A DNA stretch of 64,000 nt from Streptomyces sp. NBC_01591 (lineage in GTDB: Bacteria; Actinomycetota; Actinomycetes; Streptomycetales; Streptomycetaceae): positions 7,502,001 through 7,566,000 of the forward strand of contig NZ_CP109327.1 of NCBI RefSeq assembly GCF_035918155.1, written 5' to 3'. The position numbers and the translations under genes are program-made. The notes beneath the pieces are model-generated. The model saw only the letters and a list, made by a program, of their open reading frames with translations. It did not search any database and had not been told where the DNA came from. Positions 17,575 through 26,337 of the stretch are shown here, piece after piece. How positions within the stretch are numbered: the first letter of the stretch is position 1; every line of letters begins with the position of its first letter.

Positions 17575-18177
17575 GTGCCCCCGAGGGCCTGTCCGGCGGA
17601 TCATGGCCCGAGGGCACGGCCGGGCGCCCCGGCACATCGCGGCACCGCGCAGGCGGCCCGGCTGCTCCTCGCCGCACTCCTGCTCGCCGTCCTCACCGTC
17701 GTCGGCAGCACCCCCGCGGCCGCCGGATCCGTACTCCCCGCCCGGCCGTTCGCCGGGGTGCCGCCCTCCGCCGCGTACTCACCCGGCGCCCACCAGCCCA
17801 CCCCGCACACCGACCGGACCGCCCGCACGGGCACCGTCCACGACACCCGGCGCACCCGCACGGCCACGGCGACCGACCACGACCGGTACCGGCCGCAGAC
17901 CGCACCCCCGCCCCAGCCCCGGGCCGGCAGCGACCAGGCCCGCACCGCACACCACCTCCCGCCGCCCGGCCCGGACCTCCTGCTGACCGGCGTGCCTGGC
18001 ATCCCCGCACCGGACCGGGCCCACCGGCCGGTCCCCGCCGCACCCCCTCGTGCCACCAACCGCTCCCGCGTCGCGCTCCCTGGCGTACGCGGGCCTCCGT
18101 GGACGGCCGTTCACCGGCCACCGGTCCTGCCACCGGTCCCGTCCCGCAGAACCGCCGTCCCGTCCTCGCCGAGGTGA
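17575..18177 (+). CDS. Pro-rich secreted or membrane-anchored protein, unknown
   Basis: A 200-residue reading from GTG 17575 with one hydrophobic segment (ARLLLAALLLAVLTVVGS) followed by an AAAGS cleavage-like site, then a low-complexity tail rich in Pro, Arg, His and Thr. Third codon positions are almost all G/C, which supports real coding. No family recognised. The start has only a weak GGGGA upstream, so the N-terminus is uncertain. It ends 30 nt before the SecDF start, suggesting the two are co-transcribed. Confidence 0.5.
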   Translation: MPPRACPADHGPRARPGAPAHRGTAQAARLLLAALLLAVLTVVGSTPAAAGSVLPARPFAGVPPSAAYSPGAHQPTPHTDRTARTGTVHDTRRTRTATATDHDRYRPQTAPPPQPRAGSDQARTAHHLPPPGPDLLLTGVPGIPAPDRAHRPVPAAPPRATNRSRVALPGVRGPPWTAVHRPPVLPPVPSRRTAVPSSPR

Positions 18178-18207
18178 GGGCGCCCGGCGCCCCCTCGGAG
18201 GAAACCC

Positions 18208-20610
18208 ATGACTCGCGCCACCACGGTGCGAGCGGTTCTGGCTGCGGCCGTACTGCTCGTCTCCGTGCTCATCACGCTGACCATGTCACCCAGACTCGGC
18301 CTCGACCTTCAGGGCGGCACCAGAATGGTGCTCCAGGCCAAGGACTCGGACACCGCGAAGGCGGACCGGGAGAGCACCGACCGCACCGTGGAGGTGCTCC
18401 GCCAGCGCATCGACTCACTCGGCGTCGCCGAACCCACGCTGACCCGCTCCGGCGAGGACCGGATCATCGTCGAACTCCCGGACGTCCAGGACCCGCGCAA
18501 GGCCGCCGAAGTCATCGGCAGAACCGCCCAGCTCAGCTTCCACGCCGTCCAGGGCCAGGGCACGCAGACGCAGGAGAAGCCCGGCGGGTCCGGCACGCAG
18601 ACCGAGGAGAAGCCCGGCGGGTCCGGCACGCAGACCGAGGAGAAGCCCGGCGGGTCCGGCACGCAGAACGGCGAGAAGTCCGGCAATGGGCCGACGCTCC
18701 CCGACGAACAGGGCCGCGCCCTCGACCTCGGCCCGGCCAGGCTCTCCGGCGCGGGCGTCAAGGACGCCACCGCCGCGTTCGACGCCCAGCAGGGCGCCGG
18801 CTGGACCGTCTCCCTCGACTTCCACAAGGAGGCGGGCCGGGACTGGACCCGGCTGACCGGCGAAGCCGCCTGCCACCCGGTCCAGGACGACCGGCGCCGC
18901 GTCGCCATCGTCCTCGACGAGCAGATCATCTCCTCGCCGCAGGTCTCCCCGTCGGTCGGCTGCAACGCCGGCCTGCCCTCCGGCTCCACCCAGATCACCG
19001 GATCGTTCAGCGCGGACGAGGCCCGCGAACTGGCCCTGCTGATCAAGGGCGGCGCCCTGCCGCTCCCCGTCGAGATCGTCGAGCAGCGGACCGTGGGACC
19101 GACACTCGGCGCCGCCGCCATCGACGCCAGCGCCCGTGCCGCCCTCATCGGCGCCGCGGCCACCGCGCTCTTCATCACCGTCGTGTACCGGCTCTTCGGC
19201 GCACTGGCCGCCGTCGCGCTCGCCGCGTACGGACTGATCTCCTACGCGGCGCTGGTCGCCCTCGGCGTCACCCTCACCCTTCCGGGCCTCGCCGGATTCG
19301 TCCTGGCCATCGGGATGGCGGTCGACGCCAACGTGCTGGTCTTCGAGCGGGCCAGGGAGGAGCACACACAACATCCGGGCCGATCGCTGCGCGCCTCGCT
19401 GACCGCCGGATTCCGTGGTGCCTGGAGTGCCGTCGCCGACTCCAATGTGACGACACTGATCGCGGCCGGACTGCTCTTCGTCCTCGGCTCGGGACCGGTG
19501 AAGGGCTTCGGTGTCACGCTCGCCATCGGTGTGCTCGCCTCCATGTTCTCCGCGCTCGTCATCGCCCGCGCACTCACCGAGATCGCCGCGGGCTCCCGGT
19601 TCGTCAGCGACTACCGGGGCGTCAACGGCATCTCCGGCCCCGGCCGGGTGCGCACCTGGCTGACCCGCCGCGACCCCCAGTTGATGCGGTCCCCGCGCCG
19701 CTGGCTGCTGATCTCCGCGGCACTGGTCGCCGTCGCCGTCCTCGGCATCGTCGTACGCGGCGTCAACCTGGGCGTCGAATTCACCGGCGGGCGACTCGTC
19801 GAGTACTCGACCAGCCGGCCCGTCGACGTGGAGCAGGCCCGCACCGCCCTGGCCGGCGCGGGCTTCGCCGACGCCGAGGTCACCACGGCGGGCGCGGGCG
19901 ACCTCTCCGTACGGACCGGAAAGCTCGACAACGACGGCGAACACGCCCTGCGCGCCGCCCTCGCGGAGGAGGGCGGCGAGACCACCAAGGTCCGCGACGA
20001 GCTCATCGGTCCCAGCCTCGGCGACGAACTCCGGCGCAACGCCCTGATCGCGCTCGGCATCGCCGTCCTCGTCCAGCTGGCGTATCTGGCGATCAGGTTC
20101 CGCTGGACGTTCGCGGTGGGCTCGGTCGCGGCGCTGGTCCACGACGTCATCATCCTGGTCGGCGCCTTCGCCTGGCTGGGGCGCACCGTCGACGGCATCT
20201 TCCTGGCCGCACTCCTCACCGTCATCGGATACTCCGTCAACGACTCGGTGGTGGTCTTCGACCGGGTGCGGGAACTGTGGGCGAAGGCCCGTCGCGCACC
20301 CGTCGCCGAGGTCGCCAACCGGGCCGTCATGCAGACCGTCCCGAGAACGCTCAACACCGGAATGGGCGCCCTCTTCATCCTCACCGCACTCGCCGTGCTG
20401 GGCGGTGACTCCCTCGCGGACTTCGCGCTCGCCCTGCTGATCGGCATCTGCGTCGGCACGTACTCCTCGGTGATGACCGCCGTCCCGGCGGCGCTCGTCC
20501 TGGAACGGAGCAGCAAGGCCCCGCCGCCCGCCCGCAAACGGGCTCCCGGAAGGCGGTCCGGTACGAGAACGGCGCGTCGGGATCCGCTCGACAACGGAGC
20601 ACGCGTGTAG
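18208..20610 (+). CDS. secDF: Fused SecDF protein-export membrane protein
   Basis: An 800-residue protein joining SecD and SecF. SecD half: MTRATTVRAVLAAAVLLV, LGLDLQGGTRMVL, TVEVLRQRIDSLGVAEP, ERTVGPTLGAAAI-like (EQRTVGPTLGAAAIDAS) and five TM helices with ALPGFAGF-type motif (LPGLAGFVLAIGMAVDANVLVFERAREE). SecF half starts near residue 490: VNLGVEFTGGRLVE, TVIGYSVNDSVVVFDRVRE. It uses proton-motive force to pull exported proteins through SecYEG. The periplasmic loop holds 11-residue repeats (see repeat). Streptomycetes typically have separate secD and secF elsewhere, so this is probably an accessory copy. Ribosome site GGAGGAAA precedes ATG 18208. Confidence 0.92.
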   Translation: MTRATTVRAVLAAAVLLVSVLITLTMSPRLGLDLQGGTRMVLQAKDSDTAKADRESTDRTVEVLRQRIDSLGVAEPTLTRSGEDRIIVELPDVQDPRKAAEVIGRTAQLSFHAVQGQGTQTQEKPGGSGTQTEEKPGGSGTQTEEKPGGSGTQNGEKSGNGPTLPDEQGRALDLGPARLSGAGVKDATAAFDAQQGAGWTVSLDFHKEAGRDWTRLTGEAACHPVQDDRRRVAIVLDEQIISSPQVSPSVGCNAGLPSGSTQITGSFSADEARELALLIKGGALPLPVEIVEQRTVGPTLGAAAIDASARAALIGAAATALFITVVYRLFGALAAVALAAYGLISYAALVALGVTLTLPGLAGFVLAIGMAVDANVLVFERAREEHTQHPGRSLRASLTAGFRGAWSAVADSNVTTLIAAGLLFVLGSGPVKGFGVTLAIGVLASMFSALVIARALTEIAAGSRFVSDYRGVNGISGPGRVRTWLTRRDPQLMRSPRRWLLISAALVAVAVLGIVVRGVNLGVEFTGGRLVEYSTSRPVDVEQARTALAGAGFADAEVTTAGAGDLSVRTGKLDNDGEHALRAALAEEGGETTKVRDELIGPSLGDELRRNALIALGIAVLVQLAYLAIRFRWTFAVGSVAALVHDVIILVGAFAWLGRTVDGIFLAALLTVIGYSVNDSVVVFDRVRELWAKARRAPVAEVANRAVMQTVPRTLNTGMGALFILTALAVLGGDSLADFALALLIGICVGTYSSVMTAVPAALVLERSSKAPPPARKRAPGRRSGTRTARRDPLDNGARV
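18559..18684. repeat. 33-bp in-frame tandem repeat in SecDF
   Basis: Three near-identical 33-bp units (18559-18591, 18592-18624, 18625-18657) plus a degenerate fourth (18658-18684) encode GTQTEEKPGGS repeats in the extracytoplasmic loop of the SecD half. Multiples of 33 nt keep the frame, so copy number could vary between strains. Confidence 0.9.
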
Positions 20611-20615
20611 CGACC

Positions 20616-20652
20616 GGTGCTCCTCCCGGCAGGGCGTGCCGGGAGGAGCACC
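20616..20652. terminator. Strong 16-bp hairpin terminator after SecDF
   Basis: Perfect 16-bp arms, GGTGCTCCTCCCGGCA (20616-20631) and its complement (20637-20652), 5-nt loop, immediately after the secDF stop and before the convergent XRE regulator gene. Confidence 0.85.
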
Positions 20653-20719
20653 GTGCGTCGGTCGTGGTGTTCCGTGGGTCCGGGGCGCTCGCTCCGAGGC
20701 ACCCCGTCCATTCCGGTCG

Positions 20720-21523
20720 TCAGGAAGTGAGGGATCGCAGATGGTCTGCGGTGGCCTGGTCGGCGGGCAGGAACGTCTCGATCGCCAGCTCGGCCACCGT
20801 CACATCCATCGGTGTATTGAACGTCGCGATGGAACAGACGAAGGAGAGCACCCCTGCGTCGTGCTCGATCAGCAGGGGCAGCGCGAAGGGCAGCGACGGA
20901 ACGGGCCCGGAGCCGGTGCCCGCGGTGCTTTCCGGTACGGGATAGCCGGCGACCTCCTCGTACACCTCACGCAGTTCCGCCGAACGGGCCAGGGCGATCT
21001 GACGTTCCATCTGGGCCAGCAGATCGGCCCGCCATTCCCGCAGATTGCGGATGCGCGGGGCGAGACCCTCCGGGTGCAGGGTGAGCCGCATCGCGTTCAG
21101 CGGCGGTACGAGCAGATGCTCGGCCACTCCGTCCATCAGCGTCGCCATACCCCGATTGGCCGCCACCACGTTGTACGTACCGTCGACGACGAGTGCCGGA
21201 TACGGGTCGTACGCCTGGAGCAGCCGCTCCATCCCCTCCCGCAGCGTGTCCAGCGCCGGGTCGTCGAGCGCGGTCTGCGCGTAGTGGGGCGCGTATCCGG
21301 CCACCACCAGGAGCGCGTTGCGTTCCCTGACCGGGATCTCCAGGTGCTCGGCCAGCCGCAGGATCATCTCCTCGCTGGGGCGGGAGCGGCCCGTCTCGAT
21401 GAAGGAGATGTGCCGGGCCGAGGAGTCGGCACGGAGCGCCAGTTCCAGTTGGCTGATCCGGCGCTGCTCCCGCCAGCTGCGCAGCAGCGGTCCTACCCCC
21501 GTGTCAATCGCGACAGTTGTCAT
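20720..21523 (-). CDS. XRE-family regulator with MmyB-like ligand-binding domain
   Basis: A 267-residue DNA-binding protein. Residues ~10-70 form an XRE helix-turn-helix (GPLLRSWREQRRISQLELAL, SARHISFIETGRSRPSEEMI), and residues ~95-265 match the MmyB-like ligand-binding PAS-type domain (YDPYPALVVDGTYNVVAANRGM ... LREWRADLLAQMERQIA). In streptomycetes such regulators often control adjacent oxidoreductase genes; none is adjacent here except pterin dehydratase, which is divergent. Ligand and targets unknown. Confidence 0.88.
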   Translation of the reverse strand: MTTVAIDTGVGPLLRSWREQRRISQLELALRADSSARHISFIETGRSRPSEEMILRLAEHLEIPVRERNALLVVAGYAPHYAQTALDDPALDTLREGMERLLQAYDPYPALVVDGTYNVVAANRGMATLMDGVAEHLLVPPLNAMRLTLHPEGLAPRIRNLREWRADLLAQMERQIALARSAELREVYEEVAGYPVPESTAGTGSGPVPSLPFALPLLIEHDAGVLSFVCSIATFNTPMDVTVAELAIETFLPADQATADHLRSLTS

Positions 21524-21586
21524 ACCCAGACCGTAACGTCACCGGCACCGCCGACCGGCGCCGATCGCTGATGAGGGAGTCGCCGT

Positions 21587-21892
21587 ATGCCCGCCGCACC
21601 GCTGTCGCAGCAGGAGATCGAGGACCGTCTGGGTGACCTGCCCGGCTGGTCGCTGGAAGGGGACCGGATCACCTGCACCTACCGGCTCCACACCCACTTC
21701 GCCGCCCTCGGGCTGACCGCGCATGTCGCCGCGATCCAGGACGAACTGAATCACCACTCCGATCTGACCCTCGGCTACAACACCGTTTCCCTGTCCGTGA
21801 ACACGCACGATGCAGGCGGTGTGGTCACGGAGAGCGATCTGAAGCTGGCCGCGCGGGTGACGGCGATCGCCGCCGGACACGGCGTGCGGTAG
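21587..21892 (+). CDS. 4a-hydroxytetrahydrobiopterin dehydratase (PCD/DCoH)
   Basis: A 101-residue single-domain enzyme of the pterin-4a-carbinolamine dehydratase family. Active-site pattern ELNHHSDLTLGYNTVSLSVNTHDAGGV has paired His56-His57 and the Thr73-His74 motif. The usual HHP is HHS here. It regenerates quinonoid dihydropterin after aromatic amino-acid hydroxylation. No hydroxylase is adjacent. It is divergent from the XRE regulator with 63 bp between starts. Confidence 0.88.
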   Translation: MPAAPLSQQEIEDRLGDLPGWSLEGDRITCTYRLHTHFAALGLTAHVAAIQDELNHHSDLTLGYNTVSLSVNTHDAGGVVTESDLKLAARVTAIAAGHGVR

Positions 21893-21935
21893 CCGCGGCG
21901 GCACGCGGCATGTCACCTGGTCACGCGGTGACGTG

Positions 21936-22886
21936 TCACAGTGCCGCGCCGAACCGTGGATGCGCGGCGAGCCAGCGCGTATAGCTCTCGCTGCGCTTCA
22001 CCGCTTCCGCGTACGCCGCCCGCGTGTGCCCGCTCACCGCGCCCGCCGCCGCCGAACGCGGATGCCGGCCCAGCAGATGGCGCCAGCTCAGCGGTGAGCC
22101 GGTGATCGGCCGTGTCACCAGCCCGGGGGTCGGCGGGAACGTCGCCCGGCACAGTCCGACCGCCCGCCCCACCTGTACGAGGTGGACGACGGAGGCCGTG
22201 TCCGTCTCGTACACCGAGACCGGGCTGAACCCGGCCCCTGCGCAGGCGCCGACGAAACAGTCGGCGAAGCAGCCGTCGCCCGGCACGTCCGCCCAGCACT
22301 CGTCCGCCAGGGCGGACAGGTCGAGCTCCTCCTCACCGGCGAGCGGGTGGGAGTCCGGCAGCATCACGAAGACCGGGTCGATACCGATCACCTGCCAGGT
22401 CAACCGGTCCTGCGCGGGCGGCGGGCTCTCCCCGCAAGCCCCGATGAGCGCGAAGTCGAGTCGTCCGTCGACCAGTTGGGCGGCGATCTCGGCCACCGAC
22501 CAGGAGGTGTACGTCGACACGGGCGCCGCCGGGTGCGCGGCGACCAGCCGGTCCACCAGGCCGCCCAGCAGCGGTCCGTGTGTGCCGCCCAGCCGGAAGC
22601 GCTCCATGTTCCCCCAGGCGTTGGCGAACCGCACCGCCTCCTCCTGGAGTTCACTCACGGCGGGCAGCACCACCCGGGCCCGCTCCAGCACCAGCTCGCC
22701 GAGGAGCGTGGGCCGGGCGCCGGTGTGGTCCCGGTCGAAGAGCGGGCCGCCGAGTGCCTTCTCGATCCTTCGCAACTGCGCGCTCAGCGCGGGCTGGGCG
22801 AGCCCGAGGGTCGCGGCCGCCTTGGTCAGGCTCCCGGTGTCGGCGATGGCACGTACGGTTCGCAGATGGCGCAACTCCAGCTCCAT
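21936..22886 (-). CDS. LysR-family transcriptional regulator
   Basis: A 316-residue LTTR. The N-terminal winged HTH reads MELELRHLRTVRAIADTGSLTKAAATLGLAQPALSAQLRRIEKALGG, and the C-terminal effector domain has two periplasmic-binding-like lobes (LDFALIGAC, DPVFVMLPDSHPLA). It lies downstream of the DUF6259 gene, same strand, 114 bp apart. An interrupted dyad at its start suggests autoregulation. The effector is unknown. Confidence 0.9.
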   Translation of the reverse strand: MELELRHLRTVRAIADTGSLTKAAATLGLAQPALSAQLRRIEKALGGPLFDRDHTGARPTLLGELVLERARVVLPAVSELQEEAVRFANAWGNMERFRLGGTHGPLLGGLVDRLVAAHPAAPVSTYTSWSVAEIAAQLVDGRLDFALIGACGESPPPAQDRLTWQVIGIDPVFVMLPDSHPLAGEEELDLSALADECWADVPGDGCFADCFVGACAGAGFSPVSVYETDTASVVHLVQVGRAVGLCRATFPPTPGLVTRPITGSPLSWRHLLGRHPRSAAAGAVSGHTRAAYAEAVKRSESYTRWLAAHPRFGAAL

Positions 22887-22899
22887 AAACGCAAGTTAT
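22885..22899. promoter_or_regulatory. LTTR-type interrupted dyad at LysR start
   Basis: ATAA-N7-TTAT (22885-22899) fits the T-N11-A signature (T22886, A22898) of LysR binding sites and overlaps the start codon of the LysR gene. A second perfect repeat ACCGGCA-N3-TGCCGGT lies at 22914-22930. Inferred to bind the regulator or its partner. Confidence 0.4.
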
Positions 22900-23000
22900 G
22901 GGCCCGGCGGCCTACCGGCAATATGCCGGTGGTCATTCGGTGCGGTGCGTCCTGAACGGGACATACCTCCGTACGTCCCCGAGCCCCGTCCGCGTCCCGG

Positions 23001-25952
23001 TCACTGTCCGGTGAGCTTGACCAACTGCACTCCGCTGTATGCCGGTATCCCGTCCCGGGTGACGACCGCACGGACCGTGACCCACCCGGTGCCGGTGCCG
23101 GCGCCGGGGTTCGGGGCGAGCCACACACTGCCGTCGGCGTCGGTGGTCAGGTGCGCGATCGGTTGGCCTTCGAGTTCCCAGGCGATGTCCGCGCCGGCCA
23201 GGTCGACGGGTGCGCCGTCCCAGGCGGCGAGGGTCAGCGCCGCCCGGGTGGTGCCGGCGGCGGGGAGCTCGGCGGGCGTGGCGGTGAGCCGCAGGTCGGC
23301 GTGGATGGTGTCGGACTTGTATCCCGCCAGATCCGCCGGGTACCACGCGAGCTCGGGAACGAACCTGCCGTCCTTCCAGCGCGCGAGGTAGCCGGGCCGG
23401 TGGTGCGCGTCGTCGATCAGCGCGTACGTCGGGGTTCCGTGTTCGGAGGCGACGAAGCCGTGCGGCGCGACGGTCACGGTGCCCAGGGTGCCGGGCAGCG
23501 GCAGCGCGCGGGGCTCCAGGTCGTGGCTGGCGACGATCTCCACGCCCCCTTCGTACGCCGTCCGTGACACCTTCAGATCCTCGGTGAGGTACCGGAACGC
23601 CGTCATCGCCTTCCCGAAATACCGGCCGGCGACCCGCTTCTGGACCAGCGACAGCCCCTTGAGCATCTCGAACCCGCGCCCCGCCCTGAAGTCCCTCTCC
23701 ATGTGCTGTGCCTGGTAGTGCAGGTTGAGGCCGAAGGCCAGCGCCCAGCTCAGGTTCTCGGTGGTGTCCACACCTCGGTCGAGGTTGTGCGGGTAGAACG
23801 CGACCTTGTCGTGCATGACGGCGGTACCCAGCGGCCACTGCTGCACGACGACGCCGTTGCGGTTGGGCCCGTCGTACGTGTTGGCCCGGTCACGCTGCAT
23901 GGTGTTCAGGTAGAAGCCGAGGCTCGACGTCAGAGTCTGGAAGAGCCGGTCCCCGCCGACCCCCTCGGTGCCGATCGGCAGGATCGCGGCGGACTGCGCG
24001 GTCTGCTCCACCAGCTCCTCGCAGTACGCGTACGGCGCCGCGCGGAAATCGGCCGAGTGGTCGTACTCCCGGCGCGCGATCTCGTCCTGGAACATCATGT
24101 CCATGCCGTACGTGTCGCGGAACGTGCGGAGCTGGTCGAGGATCAGGGCCCGGGGCGCCTTCCGCCAGCCACCGATGAGGTACCCGAGGTTGTCGGTGTG
24201 CGTCTTGGTGACCAGCTTGCCGTGTCCGTCACGGATCCCGATCCGTTCGACGCCGCCGAGCTTCGCCACCTCCCGGCTGTCGGGGTGCCACCACGTCGGG
24301 TTGGTGTACGCGCTGGCGTAGTGCCCGCGGTCGTGGATGGTGTCGATGAGCCGCTGGAACTCCGCCGGCCCGCCGAGGTAGTCGAAGGTGAGGAAGTCCG
24401 GGTAGTGGTGGTCGTGCTGCCCGTCGGAGTAGTAGCTGGCGAGCTCGACGCTGTACGGCCCGCCGGGCACGGCACGCAGATAGTCGAACGCCGCTTCCGG
24501 CCGCCCCGTCGCCCAGGTACCGCCGGTCGGCTGCCACAGGTCCACCTTGAGGTGCACCGAGTCGGCCAGCCCGGCGCGCAGCCCCGGGCCGATCTTGTCC
24601 GACAGCCCGCGCCAGGTGTTCATCCTGTTGTCCGCCCGGTAGGCCGCGAACAGGTCGAACGCGGTGCCCCCGGCCGCCAGCCGGGTCGCGGGGATTCCCC
24701 CGGACCCGCCGGGGGCGATCCAGGCGTCCACCCGGTGCATCAGCCCGGTCAGGGCCTCGTCGCGGGCGCGGGCACCCACGAAACCGAACTGTGTCGGCCG
24801 GTAGGGCTTCACGCTCGCGGGCTGTACGGAGTAGACGCCGAGCGCGGAGTCGTCCTCCTCGAACAGGATCAGGTCGTGGGTCGCGGTCGGCATGCCGTAG
24901 TTGGCGTAGAAGCCGCCGGCGAGCACCGACCGGGTGTGGGCCATCCCGCCCCACTTCGGCGCGATGCCGAGCATGGTGCCGTCGGCGGGGATGACCCGGT
25001 ACGCCACTTCGGGGCAGGCGACCCGGAGGATGGGCCGGGTCCAGAGGTTCCGGATGGCGGTCGGGCGCAGTTCGAGGCGTCCCGCACGGAGCCGTACCGC
25101 CACCTCGGCGGCGAAGAACCCGGGCACGGTGAGACCGACCGTGGCCTCATCGGCGGCGACCCGGGCGACGTCGACCGTGGCCTCGTCGGAGTAGACGCCG
25201 GTGCCGTTGTCGTAGTACACGGCGAGCGGCAGCACACCGGGGGACTGGACCCGGCCGCCGGACGTCCAGTCGAGCAGCCGGCCGCGACCGTCGATGAGGA
25301 CCCGGTCCGTGCCGCTGGTCAGTTCCAGTGCGCCGGCCCGGCTCCAGGTGGCCACCGGCCCGCCGTCGCCGGCCACCTCCACGGAGTCCACATCGAGCAC
25401 GAGCGGATCGGCCGACTGCTTGTCGTCGGGGAAGAACACGAGCACGAGTCGGCGCAGCGGGTAGGTGAGCCGGCCGTCGCCCTTTCCGCTCCACGTCATC
25501 CGGGACAGCCGCTGCGGCTCGAACGTGACCCGGGTCCGCCCGTCGAAACCGGCCGGGTCGACCCGACTGGCGAGCGTCCCCCACTCCTCGCTGTCCCCGT
25601 CGAAGATCTTCAGCCAGAGATTGCCCTTCTTCGGCGTGACCCCGGTGAGCCACACCGACACCCGGGCGAGGTGAGGCGTGTACGGGCTCGGGAGCGCCAC
25701 CGAGAACTCGCTGTACGAGCCGGTCATGGTGACCCGCGCCTGCCCGGCCGTGCCGGTGGCCGCGAGCGTGGTGTTGTGCAGCGTGGTCGGTGCCAGATCG
25801 TGCGGTACGCCGTCGATCACGAGGCGAACGGTTTCAGCGGCGGCGGCGGTGTCGGTGGAGGCAGGCGCGGCGACGGCTGGTAGGGCCGCGGACACGGCGG
25901 CGACGGGTGCGGACACGGCGGCGGTTCCGGCAAGGAAGGTGCGGCGCTTCAT
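23001..25952 (-). CDS. Tat-secreted DUF6259 glycoside-hydrolase-like protein
   Basis: A 983-residue protein starting MKRRTFLAGTAAVSAPVAA, a Tat signal (RR, then hydrophobic core, ALPAVAA cleavage). After it come a beta-sandwich region (~60-215) and a long alpha/beta barrel region with SVHLKVDLWQPTGGTW, YPDFLTFDYLGGPAEFQ, HYASAYTNPTWWHPDS and GMDMMFQDEIARREYD, the last holding probable acidic catalytic residues, then a C-terminal Ig-like domain (~885-983). This is the DUF6259 pattern, related to alpha-galactosidase/endo-GalNAcase-like hydrolases; the substrate is unknown. LacI-like operators lie upstream. ATG 25952 is chosen because it gives the intact Tat motif. Confidence 0.8.
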   Translation of the reverse strand: MKRRTFLAGTAAVSAPVAAVSAALPAVAAPASTDTAAAAETVRLVIDGVPHDLAPTTLHNTTLAATGTAGQARVTMTGSYSEFSVALPSPYTPHLARVSVWLTGVTPKKGNLWLKIFDGDSEEWGTLASRVDPAGFDGRTRVTFEPQRLSRMTWSGKGDGRLTYPLRRLVLVFFPDDKQSADPLVLDVDSVEVAGDGGPVATWSRAGALELTSGTDRVLIDGRGRLLDWTSGGRVQSPGVLPLAVYYDNGTGVYSDEATVDVARVAADEATVGLTVPGFFAAEVAVRLRAGRLELRPTAIRNLWTRPILRVACPEVAYRVIPADGTMLGIAPKWGGMAHTRSVLAGGFYANYGMPTATHDLILFEEDDSALGVYSVQPASVKPYRPTQFGFVGARARDEALTGLMHRVDAWIAPGGSGGIPATRLAAGGTAFDLFAAYRADNRMNTWRGLSDKIGPGLRAGLADSVHLKVDLWQPTGGTWATGRPEAAFDYLRAVPGGPYSVELASYYSDGQHDHHYPDFLTFDYLGGPAEFQRLIDTIHDRGHYASAYTNPTWWHPDSREVAKLGGVERIGIRDGHGKLVTKTHTDNLGYLIGGWRKAPRALILDQLRTFRDTYGMDMMFQDEIARREYDHSADFRAAPYAYCEELVEQTAQSAAILPIGTEGVGGDRLFQTLTSSLGFYLNTMQRDRANTYDGPNRNGVVVQQWPLGTAVMHDKVAFYPHNLDRGVDTTENLSWALAFGLNLHYQAQHMERDFRAGRGFEMLKGLSLVQKRVAGRYFGKAMTAFRYLTEDLKVSRTAYEGGVEIVASHDLEPRALPLPGTLGTVTVAPHGFVASEHGTPTYALIDDAHHRPGYLARWKDGRFVPELAWYPADLAGYKSDTIHADLRLTATPAELPAAGTTRAALTLAAWDGAPVDLAGADIAWELEGQPIAHLTTDADGSVWLAPNPGAGTGTGWVTVRAVVTRDGIPAYSGVQLVKLTGQ

Positions 25953-26010
25953 GGGTACGCTCCGGCGTCGGCTCGATGGGGGGCGGCGTGAGCACCGTAT
26001 GGGCTCGACC

Positions 26011-26067
26011 AAAACGCGTCAACACTGTTGCCGCACAAGCTTGTTGGCTGATGAGTTAACGCGTTAA
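26011..26067. promoter_or_regulatory. LacI-like operator pair upstream of DUF6259 gene
   Basis: A perfect 12-bp palindrome TTAACGCGTTAA (26056-26067) and a near copy AAAACGCGTCAA (26011-26022) share the AACGCGTY core with a central CG, as in LacI-family operators. Between them are CAACACTGTTG (26020-26030) and ACAAGCTTGT (26035-26044), both palindromic. The cluster lies 59-115 bp before the DUF6259 start, in its promoter zone. No LacI regulator gene is in the window. Confidence 0.5.
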
Positions 26068-26337
26068 GCCCTGTGTGGAGGTGGTGCTCGTGGGGCCGGT
26101 CCGCCGCCTGCCCGGCCGACCAGGGGAAACTCTCCTTCGGTGGCGGACCGTTGTGCCCCGGGGCGGTTTCGGCCCCGCAGTGCTTGATGCATGGTTGGTT
26201 CGCAACGCGGGAGGGCAAGACGCGTCAATGCCGCGTCGCCCGGCGGTACGCCACGTGCGACGCGTGTGCCGATACGACGGCTTGCCGAACCAGCAAGAGA
26301 TCTTGCCAGGGGGTTGGCGGGCGGTGACGCTGTCCCC
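26068..26337. other. Rest of divergent intergenic region, no gene recognised
   Basis: 270 bp between the operator cluster and the methyltransferase start. Frames on the minus strand are open but have mixed codon use and no recognisable product. It must contain the methyltransferase promoter. Confidence 0.4.

Noticed and set aside
18559..18684. Possible CRISPR array
   Set aside because: Units are contiguous, in frame and have no unique spacers; they encode a protein repeat in SecDF.
26056..26337. A minus-strand frame suggestive of a transposase tail
   Set aside because: No conserved catalytic motif and mixed codon use; I could not support it.
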